From: Knoxdaviesia capensis
Lineage: Eukaryota; Ascomycota; Sordariomycetes; Microascales; Gondwanamycetaceae
Direction of reading: 5' to 3'
DNA: 64,000 nucleotides
Assembly: GCA_001510575.1 (NCBI GenBank)
Contig: LNGK01000007.1
Coordinates: 857,651-921,650, forward strand
A model generated the notes under the pieces. The model saw only the letters and a list, made by a program, of their open reading frames with translations, made no database searches and was not told the origin of the DNA. Shown one piece after another: positions 51,593 through 64,000 of this stretch; the stretch's first letter is position 1, and each line of letters begins with the position of its first letter. The position numbers and the translations under genes were made by a program.

Positions 51593-53322
51593 ATGGCATC
51601 TCTCCCTCCTCCGGTGAGTTCCCCTTGGAAAAAGTCCAATCGCCCTTCGGAAGCCACCACAGACTGCACCATATTTTCTCCCTTTTTCTCTCTCTATTTC
51701 CACGCCACTCCCCCTGAAATGCCTGCCCAGTCTCACCAACCTAGGGATCATCATCACACTGGTGGTGGCAGAGTAATTATGCTTTCCCACACAACTGAGG
51801 CAGACAGCTAACTCTTCATGTTTTCACCCCTTTCTACCAGTCCGCGGACGATACCCTCCGCCTCGTCTACAAACTCAACAAAGACACCTTCATCATGCAG
51901 CTCCCCACCGGCTTCGCCGAGGTGAAGAAGGATGCTCTGCTGGCCTCCCTGCCCGGTGGTGTGCTGCTCCTCGAGTACAACTTCTGGAAGTATGCCTGGG
52001 ACGTGGTGAAGAGCCGTGTGACTGCTCCTCCGGCTCCGGAAGACGAGCACGTTCAGCCCGGGGGCCGCCGCCATTGGTGGAGCCGTGCGCGGACCGGCGG
52101 TGACAACGCCGATGCTGAGAAGATGGCATGCTCTGCATTTGACTCGCCGCTCGGCGAGGGCAACTTCCAGCCTCCCCCCTTTGCGGTTGAGCCCCGCCAT
52201 CACCACGACCAGACTCCTCCCTCCAACCAGCGGCGCTTCTCCCTGCCGTGGAAGAAGCACAGAGTCTCGGCCACGCCGTCGTTCCCCCGTGCTGGCCAGG
52301 CCAACACCACCCCCACGCAAGCTCCCTTCACCAATCTCCCCAACTCCAGCACCACCAGCACCGACTCAACCCTGACCACCACAAGCTTCCGGCTGATGTA
52401 CGCCGCAGATGGCACCGCCTACTTCGTGCTTGCTGACGAGTACGAGGCTGCGAAAGAGAGCCACACCCGCCATCATGAGCAGGCTGAACAAGAGGCTCTG
52501 GGTGGTGGCCGGGGGTCCAACGCCGCGTCGACCGTGTCGGTGGCCACCACCATGACCTGGCTGGACACCCTGTTCTCCCCTGAGGTCGAAGCCAGTGAGA
52601 CATTTGCCTCGTCGCTGACACTGGGCAACCCCGCTGCCTTTACAGCACCCGCGTCGGTTCCGGCTGCCGCGTTCCCCGATCTGCGGAGCCGGAGCAATAG
52701 TGATGCGACGACGGCTGTCGGCAGCGTCGAGCGCAGCAGTGGCGCGTGGTCGACCCACAAGACGCCGGTCTCTTCTGCTGCTGCGGGTGGCCCCTTCACC
52801 GCCCAGCCCCGCCCGCGCCACATGTCAACCACGACCATGGCGACCTCGTCATCGTCGGCCCCGCGGCCCTCGTCGGCCCTCCGGATTGTATCCGAGGGCG
52901 CCAGCCAGCAGTTCTGGCTGTGGGACGACGACCGCGTGCGGTGTTTCCAGGTGCGCGTGGACGCTGCCGACTCAGAAGCCACCACGACATCATCCGCCGG
53001 CGCGTTCTCGACAGACTCCCTCCGCAGCCCGCAGACGTCGCCGGCAGCGGCGGCCGGCCAACAACAACAACAACAACAACAGCCCACCATTGTCCAGGTG
53101 TCGCACGAGTCGCTCAAGCGCACCTGGGCCGGCCGCTTCCTGCTGTACGAGTGGCCGTACTACGACCAGTCGATCTACCGCCACTGCTGGGAGGATCTGC
53201 TGCACGTGGCGTCGGGCCGGCGCCGGGGCGGCCGGGACGCCGGCCGGTCGCGGAGTCGGGAGGAGTACCGCCGGCAGCAGGAGCCGGGGCAGCAGCAGCG
53301 GCAGTGGGGTCCGGCGGTGTGA
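51593..53322 (+). CDS. Uncharacterised fungal protein, 500 residues
   Basis: Exon 1 (51593-51613) encodes only MASLPPP. A 227-base phase-0 intron (51614-51840, GTGAGT donor, CTAAC branch near 51808, CAG acceptor) leads to exon 2 (51841-53322). Two parts look folded. The N-terminal 55 residues (SADDTLRLVYKLNKDTFIMQ, then LPGGVLLLEYNFWKYAWDVV) alternate hydrophobic and charged residues. A C-terminal segment from about 440 has ESLKRTWAGRFLLYEWPYYD followed by IYRHCWEDLLHVASG. The middle is disordered, rich in Ser, Thr, Pro and Ala, with LTTTSFRLMYAADGTAYFVL as a third possible folded patch. A seven-residue polyglutamine tract (53059-53079) lies before the C-terminal patch. No signal peptide is seen, and the hydrophobic N-terminal stretch is probably too short and mixed for a membrane helix. 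I recognise no family. It converges with the zinc-finger gene. Confidence 0.82.
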
Positions 53323-55042
53323 TGAGGTCCGGACTGTCTGATGCCGTTCTCCTCGTATTTCTATCTCGGTCGCCCCTTCCAAATGCCACTTTCTTAACCC
53401 GTTCTTTCCACTTACATGTCTATTCCCCCTTTTTCTTTTCCATGCTGTCTTTTTCTTCCATTTTCGTCCTTCTCTTTCGCTCTTCATTTCCTAACGCTCA
53501 TTTAATGACTTATCGCCCTTTTTATGAAATCTATACGTCCCCGTTTTCCCACCACACGCTCTTTTAGATACCAGAACATAACTCATCATGTTCATTCCCT
53601 GCTATTTCCAGCCCTTCGTGGCCTTTTCCCCTCCAAAAGAATGCCTTTTTTTTCTTCCTCCTTTTTTTTTTATAGACTATACAACTTTCTTTAGATCGTT
53701 TCAACCTCTTGTGTGCTTCTATTAGATATTAGACTAGATCTGCTTGCTTCATCCCTCGTTTCTTCCAGAGGAGGGGGGGAGTTCGCCAAGCTATTTCCAG
53801 GCTGTGTTTTTTTTTCTTTTCTTTTTGAATAAATGCTTCTTCAAGACTCCCTCAGACCCTCAGACTCGGCAACTGGCCTGCAATGAACTTGACTGTCTCA
53901 GATCCTCGTAGTCTCTCCCGCTAAACCTCATTTATTCCATGTTCCCATGTCTCCCCCCCGTTCCTGACTTCTACGTTCCTCTCTTCCTCCCCCCCTTGTC
54001 CTCACCAACTTCAAGAACCTAACGACATCAAAACTACACACCGCCAAACTAGCACACAAAGTTCAGAAGAGAAATAGATTCTATCAGATTCGTAATGATA
54101 TAAGAAACCCTGGAAAAGATATATATAAGAGAAACAACACACACACACACACACGCCAGCTACTTATACATTCTCCACCACCATTTCCATGCCCAAGGGA
54201 CCGCCCGCCCGCCCCGCCGTACACGGCCCAGTGTTTCCCGTGATAAATCCTAGCAAAAGCCACGAAACATATACGAAAGAACTCCCGACCACACAATCAT
54301 AGAAAAACAAAGAAACATCTCTCCACCCGGACGTCCAAGGTCCTGATATCTGTTCCCCAAGAGGAGTTACTAAGAGCAGGTCTGGGGACAAGCAGGGAAG
54401 GAGGAAGGAAGAAACGAAACAAAAGCAAGATGGCCGCAAAAGAAAAAGCACAAGAAAACACACACCTCTGATCAGACACACCCAACAAGAGAAGGAAAAA
54501 CAGAGATGAAGCAAGAGAAAGCAAGACAAGGCAAGAGAAAAAAGCAAGAGCAGCGCCCAGTATATAATAGTATCCTCCACATAGATCCGGTCCTAACTCA
54601 TATAAAATAACATGGCCCCCAAAAAAGAGATTCCCTTTCGTGGATATCGCAACCAAAGGATATAAAAAATAAAAGATAAAAAAAAGAGGTCAAACAAGTT
54701 CAGCTTCTTCTGAACTTGCTTCAAACGGGAAACGAAAAAAGGTCCCAACACAGGGGCAAGAGAAAAGAGATACCAGATATCCCAAAAAGAAAAGAAACAA
54801 AACAAAACACATAGCTCTCGGCTGTCGAGGGCCATGCTATGCACAAAGATAGCTGTAAGCCCCAATTATTCTCTAAAGTCTCTTTTAAACCCAGTTGATA
54901 TAGAACTCCATGGCCATTTTTTTTGGTTGAAATTGAAAGTGTTTGTTGCTGGTTGGTGGTTAAGTGATCGGCCAGCCGCCGACGTCGGCGTGTCTCGCGG
55001 ATGTGCCGTCGGTCAGTCGAACCGGTGCACGCCCCGTGATAG
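53323..55042. other. Convergent 3' regions
   Basis: T-rich sequence (53380-53720, 53810-53830) follows the plus-strand gene and A-rich sequence (54300-54800) follows the opposite one, as expected for two facing 3' ends. A GT/CA repeat lies near 54136-54154. No gene was seen. Confidence 0.45.
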
Positions 55043-56568
55043 TCAGGCGACCGACGTCGACATCGACAGGCCCTGTTTCGAGTCCATCGACGGCAGCATA
55101 CCGGGAACGCCGCCCATCTTGCCGTCGGGGTTTTGTTGCATGTGCTGTCCGTTGTTGTCCTTGGGCTTCTTGGTGCCGCAGCCCTTGACCAATCGGTGGC
55201 GCTGTGGATCAGGAGAAATGGATGTTAGTTTCATGAAGCAAAGAAATTTCACTCGCGAAGGGGGAAAAAAGTGCTTACCTTCAACGCGTCTTTCCGCGAA
55301 AAGCTCTTCTCGCAGAATGTGCACGGGAACGGCTTGACCGACAAATGGATTCTCTTATGGCGCTTCAGGTCGTGGTTGCGGTTGAACGACTGCGTACACT
55401 GGTCGCACTTGAACGGCCGCTCCTGGTGTGGTTGGCCGTGGTGGCTGAGGTAGTGCGGCATGGAATGGATGTATCCCGAGGCCGAGTGCACGCCAACCCC
55501 CGAAATCAGCGACATCTGGCCGCCCGGGTTGTTGATGTTCGACATCACTGCGGCCGTCATGGGCGTCCGCATGTGGCTCGAGTAGCTGGGGTTGTGCGAG
55601 AAGACGTGGTAGCCGCCGTTCGATGACATGCCCGGCTGTGATACTGACGGCAGTCCGGAGGAATGGGTGTTTGATGGCGGGGGCCGAATTGACGCCGGGT
55701 TGTGCTGTTGCTGGGCATACCCGTGGAAGGACTGGACTTGAGAGGCGGAGTTGGTGGAGTAGAACGATTGCGAGCGCTGCTGCTGGTGGTGTGTGGGGGG
55801 GTAAGAGTCAATCGGCGACAGGGAGGAGCCTGGCGGGGTGGATGGCCGCGTTGAGGGCCCGTTAGATGTCAGGATGGGCGCGTGGGAGAGGGAAGAGTTT
55901 GATGACATGCCCGAGCTAGCCATGCCAGGGACAGAGTTGGAGTAGCTGTGGTGGTCGTATTGGGAGTGGTGGTGGGCATCGACGGCCGAGGGAGAATGGG
56001 AACTTCGAGAGTAAGACATCGAGGGAGACGTTCCATACATTCCGCGAGTTCCGACGTTCGAATGCGGCGGCGAATGTCCCGATGTCAAGGTGTACGAGCT
56101 GTTCGCCGGAGTCGGCCATGATCCGTGGACGTGGCCGTAGTACGACACGGCAGTGTTCGACACCGAGCCCTGTGAGCTGACAGTATGGGCAGGACTTAGG
56201 CTCTCTGTAGAGATTCCTAAGATGTGTTGCTAATTAGTAGCCATCCAACGCACGAGATCGGGAACTTCAAAACACGGTACACCGAGATTCAGGCACATGT
56301 GTGGCCACTTCACCAAATGGATCTCTTGCGGGGAAATGTCCGGTTTGTTGCTCCTGATTTGCTGATCGACGATCCATTCATAAGGTGCTCCCAGAAACTG
56401 GGGCGCGCACCGAACAGTGGCTATGGTCCCACGCGACTGGAAGACCGAGGGGGGGGGAGGGTTCTTACTTGGAATATCAGACGGAGGAGGCAGAGAAAAG
56501 CCAGAGAGGTTTCCAGCGGCTGAGCGCCGGTCGGCGAAGGACGATGTTTCCATGATTCCTGAATTCAT
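55043..56568 (-). CDS. flbC: C2H2 zinc-finger transcription factor, FlbC-like
   Basis: Three exons (56568-56469, 56216-55279, 55201-55043) give 398 residues. Introns are 252 bases (GTAAGA donor, TAG acceptor, CTAAT branch) and 77 bases (GTAAGC donor, CTAAC branch, CAG acceptor), in phases 1 and 0. The first 295 residues are disordered, rich in Ser, Pro, His, Tyr and Gln. Finger 1 is C304-x2-C307-x12-H320-x3-H324. Finger 2 is C332-x2-C335-x12-H348-x5-C354, a C2HC variant completed across intron 2. The blocks QSFNRNHDLKRHKRIHL and KSFSRKDALKRH resemble Aspergillus FlbC, an activator of conidiation that also has two C-terminal fingers in about 350 residues; this is recalled, not searched. The start at 56568 is the first in-frame ATG of exon 1. 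The symbol is provisional, and another two-finger developmental regulator is possible. Confidence 0.85.
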
Positions 56569-59500
56569 GGCTGGATGTCCGGTGAGAGAGCGGCGGAAGT
56601 TTAGATGACTAGATGACGAGGACAATGAAACGGATGATGCTGAAGAAGGGTTTCTAGTAAGTCCAAGGTGAGAGAGCGAGGAGGGTACGGCGTTGAGAAT
56701 GTGAATGTTAGATAAGAAGAGGCCTGCGAGGAAATATCTAAAGCAGGAAGTTGCCTGGAGATGTTGTCGTGTATGTTCTTAAGGCTGCTAATCTACAGAT
56801 GGGTGAGGGAGTGGTTGATCTTGACGGAGAGAACAACAAGATGAAGGAGGAAGTATAAAAGATGATGAGAAGAGATCCGGGTATAGAATGACAGTGAAAG
56901 GTAGTAGGATCAACTGAGGTCTCGAACGAGTCTATTCCGGAAATTGCTGATCTGATGGTCTGTTAGGATATGAGATAAACGAAGAGAGGAGGTGCAATAG
57001 GATGAGAGTGAAGAGAGAGTGAGAGGAACGAGAAGATGAAGAGAAGGGGATGATGAAGGATATATATACATATACAAGATACCGATGGATGATGTAGTGG
57101 TAGCAGTCTTGAAGGCAGTGAAGTGGGAGTGTGACGTGGATGAATGAAGGCCGAAACGAGAAAAGGCGAGGGCAAGGTAGGAGTATATATGGAAAGAAGT
57201 TGAGAAACACCGGCAGCCAATAGAACCCCGGAAATCCTTGAGAGAGGCTTGTTACCTTTGCTCAAGCAGGTCTGCGCCCAGTGCAGTCCACTGTCCACTT
57301 TTTGTTTTTGAATGGCAAAACGACCTCGACAGAGAAGAGGCCCAGACAGGATTCGTCGTGTGGCCTTCACAGACGCGTTGAAAGGAAGTCAGAAAGAAGA
57401 GTATCACGGGAAGAACCGTTTTAAAGGAAGCTGTAGGAAGTATCAAGCAGATCGTGCGGTGGTGTGAGTGGATGTGTATCTGTGACTGTGATGGATATGT
57501 GGGAGATCAAGATGAAAGAGGCCGTCCACAGGGGGGGGAATCGAGTGAAGAGTAACAGCGTCAACGCACAAAAGTCTTCTCAGCAGTAATTGGCAAACAA
57601 AAACAGCAAGTAGGAGGTAAAGAAGAAAGAGAAGAGAAGACGCAGCTAGAGAAAAATGGAAAGGAACGGTGTGGTGGGATGGGTGAGGCTTAAAAGGGGA
57701 CGTGATGATGTCGGAAAGGACAGGAAAGAGTGGTGGAAGGGAAGGAAGAAGAAATATATATATATAAAAGACAAGAAAATAAAAAGGAAACGCAACAAAG
57801 TAGTGTCGTAGGAGGAGAAAAAAACCCCGTGGACCCGGACAAGGTTTAAAAGAGTTGCACACCCCCCCGGAAACTATGTATCTGCCACTGTACAGTAGTC
57901 AAGAATGCAGGATGTCAAGGCTATACGATAGCACGCTCTAACCCACCCCAAGAAGAAACGAAGGAACATGAAGATAAACGACAGCGATGGCAAGTAGCAG
58001 GGGAAGGGGGAAAGATTGATAGCCCGAAATATGGCAGCGAGGGCTCCTTGGTGGTGTATATAAGAGCAGTGCCGACAGTGGGAACTGGGAACCCACATAC
58101 ACTCCCACGTATCGATGCACGAGCAGGTGGGAAACAGACACCCACACACACACATAGAGAGAGAGAGAGATAGTGGACGATGCCCGTTAGGAACGGGGGC
58201 ACTATGCCTGAACAAGAACAAGGACGGGTGTATGTGTGGAAAGGTGTGGGTGTAAGTGGCATTCAGTAGGGGTCTCTCCAAAGAACAGGGTCGGAAAACA
58301 TGGCGTCGAACAAAATACAGATGGACCCAAATCTTATATGGGCGTTTCGAGGTTGATTGATATAGGCCACACTTGCAGCTGCAGCTCTATGCACAGCATC
58401 AACTGCTTCGTTGCAGCAGACCACCAGCACCTGACCCGTGCTGCCCTCGTCAAAGACATGATGGAAGCTGTGCATGGAGACTCACTTGCCTTCGGTTTTG
58501 CAACTTCACTCTCCATCATACATACACCCCCCTTTGTCCAAGATGAGGACCACCAAGGGAAAACGAGAACAGAAACTCCCGACACCCCAGGACAATGATT
58601 GACCCAGATGTGGTTTTGGACTGTCTGACTGCAGAGGGAGCAAAAGGGGGGAGTAAGAAAGAAAAACAGAGAGGGATATAGAGGGGGGCCAGAGAGAGAA
58701 AAAAAACTGGAAGGGAGACCGAACGAGGCAAAAGAAACAAGAAGAACAGGTCACACACAAAAAGGAAGTATAATACACACACCTGTATCAGAGAAAAAGA
58801 ACCGAGCTGCGAGAGACGCCCCCCCTCTCTTGGTGAAAACCACACACACCCAAGGATGCACGATTCGAGACTTCTGGGACACCACCGGCCCAGGCGAGAC
58901 GGAGCGGGGACACAGCGACGGAGAAAAAGAAAAAGACAATTATAGTTTGAGTGTAGATGGACTGTACGAGTCTGGGCCTGTGGAGTAGAGGTAGCTGGGA
59001 GTTTGGAAGAGAGAAGCGTCGATGAGAACGAGTCAGTAACGTAACGGATAGACGGGGGAGCGAAAGGATCCTCGCCGACGGCTAGTATATAGATCTAGAC
59101 CGATTGGGACGGACACGAAGAGCAAAGACAAAAAATGATGCACCACCAGTGGAGCCAGTGGAGCGGATGATCTTCAAAGACACTATCCACCAGAACATTA
59201 GCGAAACGGAGTGAAAGAGTTGGAAAGGAGAGAGGGCAAAAAGAATGAAATGCTAGACGAAGAGAAAAAGCAAAATCACTCTTCCGACCCAACCCAAAGG
59301 CTGATATTTCCTGCCATCTCCCCCAAACACAAAGGGGGGGACGAAAATGCCACCAGGAAAAAGAAACTACGCACCCACCACTCTGCATTCCGGACCAGCC
59401 AACAACCGCCTAGCACCAGGGCTAGTTACACCGGAAGAAAGTTAGAGAGGGTTTGAACTCGTTCAAGCTGGGAGCTGCACCAACCGGAACAGAAGAAACC

Positions 59501-62500
59501 ACAGAGACAGAGCCGGACCTGTGAGATGTGATATGATGCAAGAATATGCACTGCACATATTACACACTTGTACATACAATACATACTGTTCTGAACTGTG
59601 CATGGGCACGTTCTTTGGAGATCACCGGAGGGATTCACACTGTCCCCAGATACGCACAACTACTGCCCCAGGAAGAAGGGAAAAAAGATTGCGGAAGACG
59701 GGCGACAGGGCCATCAGACAACAGGGGAAAGAAAGAGAGAGAGAGAGAGAGATGCAGGCAAGACCCGTTCCAGGAACGCATAGGTCGCATTGCATAGCCA
59801 TGGATGTGATGCGAGATTCGGAAGAAACAGGGGTGTGCGTAGAGTGGGCTGGTGTTGGCCCAAGCAGGCCACACACAACCTGTGTGTGTGTGTATGTGTC
59901 TCTGTTTCGGCCGTTTGTAACTTACAGCCGCAGCCGTTCCCCGGTGTCAATTCCAGGAAGAAGAGAAAAAAACAGGAACAATAATATAAAAAAAATAGCA
60001 GGGAAAACAGGGAAAAGAAAAGTAACACCAACACCCCAAAACTACTCCCTCACCAGTGCCGTGGCTTTCCATATCCTTGTATGGTAAGAGGAAAATCACC
60101 GTTGTTTGGCTCCGGGCATCTTGCTCTACGGGTCTGTTCCAGGCTATTCTCTCTCTCTCGTTGTCTCCCTTCCTTATTTCCCAGCATCGCCCTCTCGCAC
60201 TATGGAGCTCGGGCCGGACCAGAAAGGACTTCCTTTTTAGTTGGTGTCTGTGGTATTTTTTTTTATAGAAGATGAAAGGATTAAGCAATACGATGTGGCA
60301 GATCTATTTAGGGGGTTCGCCAAAAGAAAAGAAAAAAAGAAACCAAGAATACGGGTTGACCAGAGGAAGAAGAAAAAGGAAAGAAAAAAACCACACCATA
60401 CAACAACAAATGGCGTCTAGCCGATAGAGCGCCTACGTAAGTCGGTGGAGAACAAGGGGAGGATACCACCGCCGGCCAGGGACACGCAAGCTTTTAGAGG
60501 CAGACTAGACAGATCTTAGAAGATTGGTGCGGAATGGCCACATTGATTAATTCGGGATGTGGAGGGATGGAATTAAGCAACCACAGAAAAACAGATTAGG
60601 GAGAACGTCACGTCATGTTACAGTACTGCAAGTACATACACTCTGTACTTCTTGTAACGGTGGGGGCAGATAGAGGGAAGACGGTGAGCCGCTAGGAGTG
60701 GGCTGTCGCGATATCTGAGAACCGTAGAGAGAAACGATCAAGTCAAAGAAGCACTCATACTCCGCATCTGTTGATCCAGTCTCTTGAGGAGGCCTATATG
60801 ACGCACAATCGCGAAATGCTCACGGCACACATCAGCATCTACCGTCTGTGCCAGACCCAAGAAGTGGGCTATGGATGGGCCATTTAATGCAGGGAGGCTA
60901 TAAGACCGCACAGAACAAATCGAAGAAGGTAAATCTCGAGGATGGAAAATCAATACCAGACATTCAGAGGTATATGTGTGCATGCAATGTCTCCAGAGCA
61001 TGATGCTGAGCTCCACACGTCTATACATAGGGGGCTATGTGTTTTTGAAACCAAAGTTGAGGACAAAGTGACAGCTGAATCGTCACCGTAAAAAGTGTCA
61101 TGGAGTCGGTCGTTCGAGAAAAGGAGCAAGCACTCGCTCACTCACTTTAAAACTGGTGACGAATACTACTATAATAGTGGAGGGTTATTATAGTTTGTGT
61201 GTCTGAAGCTTCAGTCAGGGATCTTCGGAGAGGCGGGGTGGGCTTTGGGAATTAGAGAAAGACGGACGGGGGAACGAGCTACCATACGAGTGAGATAGGT
61301 CTAGTCCGGCCTGTTTTGATGATCGAAGGACGCAGGTTCAGGGGAGGATAGCCCGCACTACCACCCAACCAGTACGAGCCGAGTAGTAACAGGACAGACA
61401 GACACACTGGATGGGCCCAGACCTTGTCTGGGCCGTTGCGGAAATATACCGTAGACGGAGAACCAGCGGTTAACGGAGTTCTCGGCGGGGATGATTTGGA
61501 TTGGCTCTCAAGAGTGCACTTAGAGACACGGCGACAGGAGAGCATGGGCAAGAAAGGCTCTGTTGTCTAGATCGTGTGCAGCAGTGGGGGATTGAAGGCA
61601 AAGTTGACAGCAGACGGCACGGAAAATGTATCACTCCAAGGGGACTTGTATGAGTAGCACATCGAGCAGCCTATTTCTGGATTTAACGCTATGCTAGGAG
61701 GAAGAGATAAACTGGGAATATTTTATCTTGCTACAACCACGTAACGGACACTTACGTACTGCGTACGTATGGTAGTTTAAGCATGGATTGATTGGGAGCC
61801 CCATTGAAAAATCGGAGGACTATCGGCGGCCGACTGACGGGTGTGGGTTTTATAGGGAATTGGGCCAGCAGTAAAACGCATTGACTGGCTGGGATGCACA
61901 ACTGTGGGAATGGAGCGAAAGGCAGACTCACCTGTTTATCAGAGCAGATGTCTTCTTTCTTTTAAGGGTTTTGGCCGGCAACGGGTCCTGCTATCAATAC
62001 AGGAGTCCCAGAACGCAACCCGTGGACCAGGAATAATCTGTGAGAAGGGACCGTGGGGAGGAGGAGGAGGATCAGAGGGGACGTGTTCCAGCATATGCCA
62101 GCACAGACTCAAGCAGAGAACCAGCCGAAAGCCTATTGTGCCATGGTTGAGCCCTTTTTGGGGTCTTTTACCAGGCCTGCGAGGATCAACAGCCAACTGA
62201 ATCTAGGCTTAGGCAACGGCATCGGAAGGGCTAACAAATGGCGTCGGCCGGTGATGTGAAGCTGGTGGTGGTGGCGCCGGGAAGAAGAACAGGCGAGGGT
62301 TTGTAGGAGGAAGAAAAGCCACCTGTGTGCGGAAGTCAACATCGTGCCCGCAGATATAAGTCAAAAAGGTCTAGCCCTGTTACTAATCCTTCTTCGGTCG
62401 TCAATTACGTTGGAAGGAACGAACGAAGGAATGAAGCTGCCTTGAAGCTCAACACCTGCGCTTCACTGATCCTTTTCGGGCCATTCATCCGGATTAGTCA

Positions 62501-64000
62501 GGCATCCTTGCCGGCTATCATCTTCGACGAGGAGCAACTTCACGCACGTACGTTGGGCCCTTTTTTAGGGGCGACATCCTCAGTCTCTCACCTTAGGGGA
62601 GGCCTTTATGCTTGGGTTTGCGTTGAGGCAGCCCCTTCATGATCGACATGTGGTTAGGACATGGTCGTGGATGTATCCACTCTGTGGCCGAAGGAAACGG
62701 AGGTACCGTCATATAGTTGCACTGCTGTGGTGGGAGGGATTTCCGAGGTTTAGGGAGGGAGCTGGTCCAGTTGCATGGCAAAAAGGGTTCTTTCGCCCTT
62801 AACGTGGGCTTTTGCGTGTAACGCGGAGGAGCACATCTTGGAGAAGACACCACGATGATACTCTCGCTAGTCAGCCCAAGGGCTGCCGCCAACCCTGACG
62901 CCAAACCCAAAGGCAGGGGGGAAGGGGATATCACTTCTACTAAGCCAAACACGGCTGCATCATTCGGGGCCATCTCTACAGAATATTATGACCACCATTT
63001 CGTAAGATAGAGGGACAGAAAAAAAGAAAGAAAAAAGAGGCAGCATGTGTGCTGAGTCGTGTCTGTCTGGCACTTGTCTCGACTACTGCAGCTACTGCAC
63101 GAACCCAACACCCACCTATCTCTCTCTCGAGTCTGGATGTCTCGAGCTCGCACGCACCGAAGTTGCACGTACTCCCTCATGCATTATGCAGATATCGGGC
63201 ATATGGAGCTGGACGGACCACAGCATCTATTTATATAGCTGGTTACGTGTGTGCTGGTATGCGCACCCTCATTCACATGCTATATGTATGTCGTCGCCGG
63301 GTGCTATAGCTATACGGTTGGCCAGTGCTGTCAGTACCCGCGCACATACACCACCAGCGCGTCTGTTACACCTACGTGATGCAGGCAGCTAAATAGCGAC
63401 CGCTGCCCCATTCCCTAAGTGGGTGGTCCGGCTCATTGCGCGTGGAGGGGCTGCGAGCTGGGACGCTCACCCAAAGCATGTCCCATTACACAGCATACGA
63501 TTGCCACCCTGTAAATCCGAGCCCGCAGAAGAGAGAGAAAGGCGACCTAGAAACCCTGGTCGGTGATGCGCACCACAACATGAGCTGGACGGGTCGAGGG
63601 GGATATTATGGGTAACTTCCTGACTCTTTCTTTTCGTTCAGCTCATGCAAGCACGGCAGAAGGGGGTGAGATGATGGGCCAGAATGTCCGAATTGCATTA
63701 CTGCCGAATAGGTTTACTGGTCTTCGTCCTTTGGCAACATCTCCCGAGTATACCAGACTTGGGGCATGTGTTCATCTTTGGGTAACAACGACTAGACCCT
63801 GGAAACCCTAACCAAGTTCCGGATCCCTTCTGATTGGGGAGGATATCCACACACAAACAAATACTGATCAAACCAAACTCTGCCTACGCCCGATATGGTC
63901 CTGGCAATAGGCCCTAAAGCCAAAGGGAAACCTCGCTTACGAAGTCTCAAAAAAAGAACATGTCATCTTCCTGCACCTCGAAAGGCTGAAAAGATAAAAA
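56569..64000. other. Long non-coding region upstream of the FlbC-like gene
   Basis: For about 1 kb beyond the start the plus strand is purine-rich, that is, a pyrimidine-rich leader for the zinc-finger gene. Further out there are GA repeats (58155-58170, 59737-59751), AT microsatellites (57060-57072, 57754-57767) and no open frame with recognisable domains up to the window edge. A minus-strand frame of 126 codons at 62593-62973 is the largest plausible one but has no family signature. No RNA gene was recognised. Confidence 0.35.

Noticed and set aside
59450..59500. Sequence resembling a tRNA T loop (GGTTTGAACTC)
   Set aside because: No matching acceptor, D or anticodon stems can be formed around it.
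62593..62973. 126-codon minus-strand frame near the right edge
   Set aside because: It contains a short hydrophobic stretch but shows no family resemblance and no supporting splice or leader signals; more likely chance.

Overview
The window reads as nuclear DNA of a filamentous ascomycete (Pezizomycotina). The evidence is short spliceosomal introns with GTAAGT-type donors and CTAAC/CTAAT branch sites, GC-rich third codon positions, pyrimidine-rich leaders, and fungal gene families: a Dnf1-type flippase, Mcm1, a Pls1 tetraspanin, a FlbC-like C2H2 regulator, and a HET/NACHT relic. No bacterial operon, CRISPR array, rRNA or intact transposon was recognised. The species cannot be named from the sequence alone.

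Layout. The left block (1-18.7 kb) is gene-dense: a P4-ATPase phospholipid flippase (+, 467-5280), a PIP-box-like protein that may belong to the Nse6/SLF2 (CANIN) family (+, 7038-10467), V-ATPase subunit E (-, 11288-12144), a NIPA-type magnesium transporter (+, 13451-15366) and the MADS-box factor Mcm1/McmA (-, 17758-18727). About 17.8 kb without any convincing protein gene follows. A convergent pair comes next: the tetraspanin PLS1 (+, 36493-37503) and a Ctr copper transporter (-, 38989-39704).

The accessory part (39.7-51.6 kb) holds a decayed HET-NACHT (NLR-like, HET-E type) gene at about 41740-44600, a tRNA-Lys(CUU), and a possible two-exon gene for a 55-residue basic protein (49111-49364). 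The right block has a 500-residue protein of unknown function (+, 51593-53322) convergent with a FlbC-like zinc-finger gene (-, 55043-56568). About 7.4 kb upstream of that gene shows no convincing coding sequence.

How the genes relate. They do not form one pathway. The flippase, V-ATPase, NIPA and Ctr proteins are membrane and ion-homeostasis housekeeping; Mcm1 and the FlbC-like factor are transcription regulators; Pls1 acts in polarised outgrowth and penetration. The two regulators each have unusually long non-coding upstream regions. All exon joins were read by eye from splice signals, frame and family continuity; none is confirmed by transcript data.
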